A DNA stretch of 18,437 bases from Christensenella sp. UBA1214 (GTDB taxonomy: Bacteria; Bacillota; Clostridia; Christensenellales; CAG-138). Below are positions 14,444-18,437 of this stretch, in pieces. The notes under the pieces were generated by a model. It saw only the letters and a program-made list of their open reading frames with translations, was not told the DNA's origin and did no database searches. Position 1 is the stretch's first letter. Each line of letters begins with the position of its first letter. A program made the translations under genes and the position numbers. The DNA lies in assembly GCA_002309375.1 (NCBI GenBank), contig DBXK01000002.1, forward strand, positions 1 to 18,437. The letters run 5' to 3'.

Positions 14444-14749
14444 TCAGCCGATTGAAAGGATCTTGACCTTGGTATAGGGCTGACGATGGCCTTGCTTTTT
14501 GCGGTAATCCTTTTTGGGCTTATACTTGAAAACGATTACCTTCTTGCCCTTGCCATGCTCCAGCACCTCAGCCTTGGCGCAAACGCCTTCGAGAACGGGC
14601 TTGCCGATCTGAACGTTGTCGCCCTCAGCCATCATCAGTACGTCGAAATTGACGTTTTCGCCAACCTCGTTATCGAGCTTCTCGACCATGATCTCACTGC
14701 CGACCTCGACCTTGTACTGCTTACCGCCGGTTACGATGATTGCGTACAT
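14444..14749 (-). CDS. rplU: 50S ribosomal protein L21
   Basis: Large-subunit protein that binds 23S rRNA. The 101-residue length is normal. It begins MYAIIVTGGKQYKVEVG and has the conserved C-terminal FKYKPKKDYRKKQGHRQPYTKVKI block split around the GHRQPYT motif. The ATG at 14747-14749 has an AGGAGG site (14761-14766). First gene of rplU-prp-rpmA, with a strong promoter and a 91-base leader that may hold an L21-type autoregulatory element. Confidence 0.98.
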   Translation of the reverse strand: MYAIIVTGGKQYKVEVGSEIMVEKLDNEVGENVNFDVLMMAEGDNVQIGKPVLEGVCAKAEVLEHGKGKKVIVFKYKPKKDYRKKQGHRQPYTKVKILSIG

Positions 14750-14840
14750 TATGTGTTTTTCCTCCTCTTACCAGTCTCGCCCTTGGGGTGGAGCGCCGGA
14801 AATTCCGGGCATCACTTTAAACCGTCTTGGAGCGGCTCAG
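14750..14840 (-). ncRNA. rplU leader, candidate L21 leader
   Basis: The 91-base untranslated leader predicted for rplU contains a CCGGAAATTCCGG palindrome and further GC-rich complementary segments (GCGCTCCACCCC and GGGCG on the minus strand) before the ribosome-binding site. Many Firmicutes have an L21 leader RNA at this place. I recognise the location, not the full consensus structure. Confidence 0.45.
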
Positions 14841-14846
14841 AGAGTT

Positions 14847-14875
14847 ATGTTACCACACGGCGCATGCTTTGTCAA
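14847..14875 (-). promoter_or_regulatory. Sigma-A promoter of rplU-prp-rpmA
   Basis: Minus-strand consensus TTGACA (14870-14875), 17-base spacer, TAACAT (14847-14852, four of six). Predicted start near 14840. Confidence 0.8.
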
Positions 14876-14909
14876 GCGTTATTTTTCGATTTTTGCATAT
14901 ATTTTCAAT

Positions 14910-14935
14910 AAAAAAGCGGGCTTTCGGGCCCGCCT
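14910..14935 (-). terminator. Terminator of the fakA-fakB-GNAT-plsX operon
   Basis: GCGGGC (14916-14921) pairs with GCCCGC (14928-14933) with a 6-base loop. On the minus strand T6 follows (A-run 14910-14915). It separates plsX from the rplU promoter. Confidence 0.9.
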
Positions 14936-14953
14936 TTCAGGGTGATCGTTTGA

Positions 14954-15979
14954 TTATTCCGCCGTTTCCTCTTCAACGGGCAGGGCGGCGATGGATTCGC
15001 GGATCTTTTCCGTCATGTTCGCTTTCTCCATCCTGTACGCCTGATCCATGCAGACGGCGAAGGAATGCGCGTCGCTCGAGCCATGGCCCTTCACAACGGT
15101 CTTCTGGCAGCCGAGCAGGACGCTTCCGCCGTAGTTCTGGTAATTCATGAAGCTCTTGAGATCCATGAACATCTTCTTCATCAGGCCTGCGCCGATCAGA
15201 TAGCGCTTTTTCCGGCGGATCTCCTTTTTGAGCTTTTTGAGCATCTCGAGGGCGGTGCCTTCGGTCGTTTTGATCAGAACATTGCCCGAAAAGCCGTCGC
15301 AGACGACGAGGTCGTATTTGCCGGTCAGCAGGTCGCGGCTCTCCATATTCCCGACGAAATTTATTCCGGGCGCCTTCTCGAGCATCGGATAAGCCTCGCG
15401 GCGGAGGTTATCGCCCTTCTCTGTCTCGGTGCCGATGTTCAGCATCGCGACCTTCGGATCCTTTATGCCGAAAGCGGCTTCGAGGTAGCGGCTGCCCATT
15501 ATGGCGAACTGCACGAGCTGCTCCGGCAGGATGTCCACATTCGCACCGCTGTCGCAGACGCCGACGATGCCACCGGACATTGTCGGCAGGAGCGGACAGA
15601 ACGCCGGGCGGCGGATGCCGCGGATCCTTCCGATACGAAGGGTCGAAGCGGCGACGAGGGCGCCGGTGGCTCCGTTCGAAACGAGAGCGTCGACATTCGG
15701 ATCCTCCCGAAGCAGGTTGATCGCGCGGATCATGGAGCTGTCCTTTTTATGGCGGATCGCGTCGGTCGGGCGGTCCTCCCCCGTTATGATCTCCGGCGCG
15801 TGGATGACTTCGATCCGGTCCTTGAGCTCGCCGCAATCGGCGAGCAGCGGGTCGATCTGCGCCTTGTCTCCGACGAAAACGACGGAAAGGTCGTCATGCC
15901 TGCGCATTGCGATCAATGCGCCTTCAACATTCGCCTGCGGACTGTTATCGCCGCCATGGCAATCGACTGCGATCTTCAT
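14954..15979 (-). CDS. plsX: Phosphate acyltransferase PlsX
   Basis: Peripheral membrane enzyme that converts acyl-ACP and phosphate to acyl-phosphate, the donor used by PlsY in phosphatidic acid synthesis. The 341-residue protein is of family length. Recognisable elements are the start MKIAVDCHGGDNSPQANVEG, ATGALVAAST near 103-112, NIGTETEKGD, DGFSGNVLIKTTEG and GGSVLLGCQKTVVKGHGSSDA in the C-terminal third, here given as separate motifs. Its ATG overlaps the stop of the upstream GNAT-like gene by four bases (ATGA), and a GGAG lies within that gene's end. It is the last gene before the terminator. The operon also carries fakA and fakB, the second route to acyl-phosphate. Confidence 0.96.
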   Translation of the reverse strand: MKIAVDCHGGDNSPQANVEGALIAMRRHDDLSVVFVGDKAQIDPLLADCGELKDRIEVIHAPEIITGEDRPTDAIRHKKDSSMIRAINLLREDPNVDALVSNGATGALVAASTLRIGRIRGIRRPAFCPLLPTMSGGIVGVCDSGANVDILPEQLVQFAIMGSRYLEAAFGIKDPKVAMLNIGTETEKGDNLRREAYPMLEKAPGINFVGNMESRDLLTGKYDLVVCDGFSGNVLIKTTEGTALEMLKKLKKEIRRKKRYLIGAGLMKKMFMDLKSFMNYQNYGGSVLLGCQKTVVKGHGSSDAHSFAVCMDQAYRMEKANMTEKIRESIAALPVEEETAE

Positions 15980-17115
15980 TTTGCATTATCTCCGTTCTTG
16001 AGTTCTTTGACGTAAGCGCGCCTGCGCTTATGCTGGATCGCCTTGAAGCGCTTCCAGGTATTCAGTATCGCGTGGTTATCCACAAGGTTGAGATTCGTTT
16101 CGGCGTACTCGATGCCGTCTTGGCGGAGCATATTCATGAGACCCGAGCAGATGCAGGCGCCGATGCCGCGGTTCGCGTATTCCGGATGCACGGCGATCAG
16201 GCCGAGGTCGATCACGCGGGGCTTTTTGATCGCCTTGAGAAGACGAACGACCGCCGCCGGGGTCAGCTTGCCCTTCGATTTCTGCAAGGCTTTCGCGATC
16301 GAGGGGAAGCAGATGCCCATGCAGACGACCTTGTCGTTTTCATCGAGGATGACGGCAACATTGCGCAGATCGATGATCAGCATGAAATTGTCGATCATCA
16401 TCTTCTTCATACCCGGGGTGAACGGAACGGTGCCGTAAATATCCTTATATGCGATATCGAGCAGCTCGAAGAAGCCGTCGCCGTATCTTTCGATGAAATC
16501 GCGTTTGCTGTTCTTGATGCCGAAGCGGAGGTTATAGCGCTTCATGATGAAATCCGCGGCTTTTTCGTATTTCTCGTTCCGCTCTTCGGGCAGATAGATC
16601 TTGCTTTCGACCCATTCGACCTCCTTGCGGTAGCCGCAGTTTGTGATCAGCTTTTCGTAATAATCGTAGTTATATTGCTCCTCGAAGGTGGAAAGCTGGT
16701 CGAATCCCTCGACGAGGAGGCCTTCGCGCTCGAGATCCGAAAAACCGAGCGGACCGCAGACCGTGTCCATGCCCTTTGAAAGCGCCCATTTTTCGACAGC
16801 GGCGAAGAGCGCGTCGGCAACGGCCTGATCGTCGATCGAATCGAATCTCGTGAAGCGGATGCGCTTTTCGTTGTTCTTTTCGTTCGACGCCTTCTGGAGG
16901 ATGCCGCTGATCCTTCCGACCATTTTCCCGTCACGATAAGCGTTGTAATAAACGGCTTCGCAGGTATCGTTATAAACGAAATCGCTGCGGAAGACCTTCT
17001 TCTCGTCGCCGTAGAGCGGCGGAACGAAGCAGATATTGCCCTTATACAGCTCGAGAGGAAAATCGATGAATTCCTTCTGCAGCTTTTTTGTTGTGGCCTC
17101 TTTGATTTCGATCAT
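15976..17115 (-). CDS. Uncharacterised two-lobed GNAT-fold acyltransferase-like protein
   Basis: Specific function unknown. The 379-residue protein appears to have two GNAT-like lobes. The first half contains GRISGIL, a WALSKGMDTVCGPLGFSD stretch, GLLVEGFD and YNYDYYEKLI, a pattern I recall from a widespread family annotated only as N-acetyltransferase. The second half has the acyl-CoA-binding motif A, LIAVHPEYANRGIGACI (about 306-322), then NLVDNHAILNTWKRFKAI, typical of GNAT ends. The start at 17113-17115 is chosen over one 17 codons upstream because the latter would overlap fakB; an AAGGG site precedes it. It lies 26 bases after fakB and overlaps plsX by four bases, so it is made together with acyl-phosphate enzymes; a role in lipid or acyl metabolism is inferred only from this. 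Confidence 0.8.
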   Translation of the reverse strand: MIEIKEATTKKLQKEFIDFPLELYKGNICFVPPLYGDEKKVFRSDFVYNDTCEAVYYNAYRDGKMVGRISGILQKASNEKNNEKRIRFTRFDSIDDQAVADALFAAVEKWALSKGMDTVCGPLGFSDLEREGLLVEGFDQLSTFEEQYNYDYYEKLITNCGYRKEVEWVESKIYLPEERNEKYEKAADFIMKRYNLRFGIKNSKRDFIERYGDGFFELLDIAYKDIYGTVPFTPGMKKMMIDNFMLIIDLRNVAVILDENDKVVCMGICFPSIAKALQKSKGKLTPAAVVRLLKAIKKPRVIDLGLIAVHPEYANRGIGACICSGLMNMLRQDGIEYAETNLNLVDNHAILNTWKRFKAIQHKRRRAYVKELKNGDNAK

Positions 17116-17141
17116 GGCTCGGACCCTTGTCTGCTCCGTGC

Positions 17142-18008
17142 TCAGCGATCGGTCGAATGGAAGCAAACGCCGACGGCGTTGGGGCCGCAGTGGCTGCCTA
17201 TCGTCGGATTGACTTTGACGAGCTGCGCGTCGAGTTCGCCGAAGCGCGCCTTCAGAGCGGCAACAAGCTCATTGGAGATATCCGTCGAATCGGAATCGGC
17301 GATCAGGATGCGGTGATCCTTGATGTTGTCGCCGAGCTTTTCAACATAATCGACAAGGCGGTTGATGGCCTTTACCCTGCCCTTTTCCTTGCCGATGCTG
17401 ACCATCTTTCCATCGCGGTTCATGTAGATGATCGGGCGGATACCGAGCAGAGTGCCCATCGTTCCGGCGAGGCCTGAAACGCGGCCGCTGTGCTTGAAGA
17501 AGCGGAGATCATCCGCGAAGAAATAAACGGTGAAATGATAGATCTCCGTTTTTGCCCATTCGACGATCTCCTCCGCGGTCTTGCCGGCAAGATACATATC
17601 GCCGATCTCGAGAACGATGTTCAGCGCGCAGATCGAGATCGCTTTAGTATCGATCTCATAGAATTTCCTCTCGGGATACTTTTCCCGGAGTTCCGCGACA
17701 GCCTGATCCATACCCTCGAAGGTTCCGGACATCGCGCGGGAAAAATGGACGTAGAGGATGTCATTCCCGGCTGCGAATTCCGGCTCGAAATAATTGATGT
17801 ATTCTTCCTTGCTGATCGCGCTGGTGGTGGGGATCACACCGCTGCGGAGCTTGTCATAGAATGCTTTATCGTCGAATTCTTCGAAATCGACGTAGGGATA
17901 AACGAGCTTGCCGTCAATGGTATACGGCATGCTGATGAGCTTATAGCCGTATTTTTCGGCCATTTTCGGGGTGATGTCGGTATCGGTATCCGTGAAAAGA
18001 ACCAGCAT
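17142..18008 (-). CDS. fakB: DegV-family fatty-acid-binding protein, probable FakB
   Basis: Cytosolic fatty-acid carrier that presents a bound fatty acid to the kinase FakA for phosphorylation. The 288-residue length is normal for DegV proteins. Family elements are the opening LVLFTDTDTDITPKMAEKY, TTSAIS at 61-66, SGTFEGM near 94-100, a FKHSGRVSGLAGTMGTLLGIRPI stretch (ligand and lid region) and SHCGPNAVGVCFH near the C-terminus. An AGGAGG site precedes the ATG. It follows fakA by 27 bases on the same strand, the classical partner arrangement. Which chain lengths it binds cannot be read here. Confidence 0.9.
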   Translation of the reverse strand: MLVLFTDTDTDITPKMAEKYGYKLISMPYTIDGKLVYPYVDFEEFDDKAFYDKLRSGVIPTTSAISKEEYINYFEPEFAAGNDILYVHFSRAMSGTFEGMDQAVAELREKYPERKFYEIDTKAISICALNIVLEIGDMYLAGKTAEEIVEWAKTEIYHFTVYFFADDLRFFKHSGRVSGLAGTMGTLLGIRPIIYMNRDGKMVSIGKEKGRVKAINRLVDYVEKLGDNIKDHRILIADSDSTDISNELVAALKARFGELDAQLVKVNPTIGSHCGPNAVGVCFHSTDR

Positions 18009-18035
18009 TTTGTTTCCTCCTGTTATTGCGTATGA

Positions 18036-18437
18036 TCACTCAAGGACCATAATGTAATCGAAAATCGGCTGACCGCCGTCGATGAAGATCGTTTCGGTCA
18101 TTTTATACCGCGATTTGAGCTCATTTTCGAGCGCCTTGCGCTGCTGTTCATTTACGCCTGCGCCGTAGATGATGAGCATGATATCGTAATCACCTGCGCT
18201 GTTTGCCTCTGCAAGAGCAAGGGCCGAGGAATTCGCATCTTTCGAATCTGCGAAGACCTTGTCGCCGACGAAGCAGATATAGTCGCCGTGCGTGATGCTG
18301 ACGCCGTTTTTGACAGTATCGCGCGAAGCCTGCGATACTGCGCCGGTGACGACATTCTCGATTATCTCCTGCTGCTCCGCAAGGATCTGCTCGGTATCGT
18401 TCGAGGAAGTGTCGAGCATCGAGATCGCCGCATAGCC
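18036..18437 (-). CDS. fakA: Fatty acid kinase FakA, C-terminal part, cut by right window edge
   Basis: ATP-dependent kinase that phosphorylates FakB-bound fatty acids to acyl-phosphate. Only the last 133 residues are present; the frame is open to the edge (it enters as GYAAISMLDTSS). The visible part fits the FakA C-terminal domain (DAK1/DegV-like, YloV type): VTGAVSQASRDTVKNGV with the SRDT segment, the THGDYICFVGDKVF strand, and the terminal GGQPIFDYIMVLE, close to the GGQPxYxYxxxxE end of FakA. The kinase (DhaL) domain is outside the window. Partner fakB follows 27 bases downstream, supporting the call. Confidence 0.88.
   Translation of the reverse strand, partial: GYAAISMLDTSSNDTEQILAEQQEIIENVVTGAVSQASRDTVKNGVSITHGDYICFVGDKVFADSKDANSSALALAEANSAGDYDIMLIIYGAGVNEQQRKALENELKSRYKMTETIFIDGGQPIFDYIMVLE

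Overview
The window looks like ordinary chromosome from a Gram-positive, spore-forming-lineage Clostridia (Bacillota) with fairly high GC. The evidence is a perfect CIRCE element with hrcA-grpE-dnaK, an rplU-prp-rpmA operon whose L27 carries the Firmicutes N-terminal extension, the fatty-acid kinase pair FakA/FakB, a YtxC-like sporulation-associated protein, and radical-SAM glycyl-radical-type activases typical of anaerobes. I see no insertion sequence, phage gene, tRNA, rRNA or CRISPR array. No stretch longer than about 280 bases lacks a gene. The genus cannot be fixed from this sequence alone.

Layout, left to right. (1) 1-2335, minus strand: hrcA-grpE-dnaK heat-shock operon, with a consensus sigma-A promoter whose start site falls inside CIRCE; dnaK runs off the left edge. 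(2) 2386-3170, plus: an NrdG-like radical SAM activase with its own terminator. (3) 3174-6536, minus: a UPF0489-like protein, an orphan NMT1/SsuA-type lipoprotein, PgsA, and a secreted peptidoglycan-binding protein. (4) 6542-11960: an envelope-stress-like module. A membrane-anchored HtrA protease (minus) is divergent from an OmpR-type response regulator, a PAS-containing histidine kinase and a translationally coupled PflX-like radical SAM protein (plus). (5) 11991-12755, plus: YtxC-like protein, ending at a bidirectional terminator shared with (6) 12826-13742, minus: 8-oxoguanine DNA glycosylase, which appears to have a leaderless mRNA. (7) 13747-14875, minus: rplU-prp-rpmA with a 91-nt leader. 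(8) 14910-18437, minus: fakA (partial)-fakB-GNAT-like-plsX, an acyl-phosphate operon feeding phospholipid synthesis.

How the genes work together. FakAB makes acyl-phosphate from free fatty acids and PlsX makes it from acyl-ACP; an uncharacterised two-lobed GNAT protein lies between them, and PgsA further left acts later in phospholipid synthesis. Prp removes the N-terminus of L27 encoded next to it. HrcA represses its own operon. The two-component system probably senses envelope state and may control itself through a 12-bp direct repeat and the divergent HtrA.

Most of the window is recognisable housekeeping. I found no clear new multi-gene defence or mobile system. The best leads are the leaderless glycosylase start, the direct repeats upstream of the response regulator, the GNAT protein in the Fak/PlsX operon, the cysteine-rich HtrA, and the kinase-coupled radical SAM protein.
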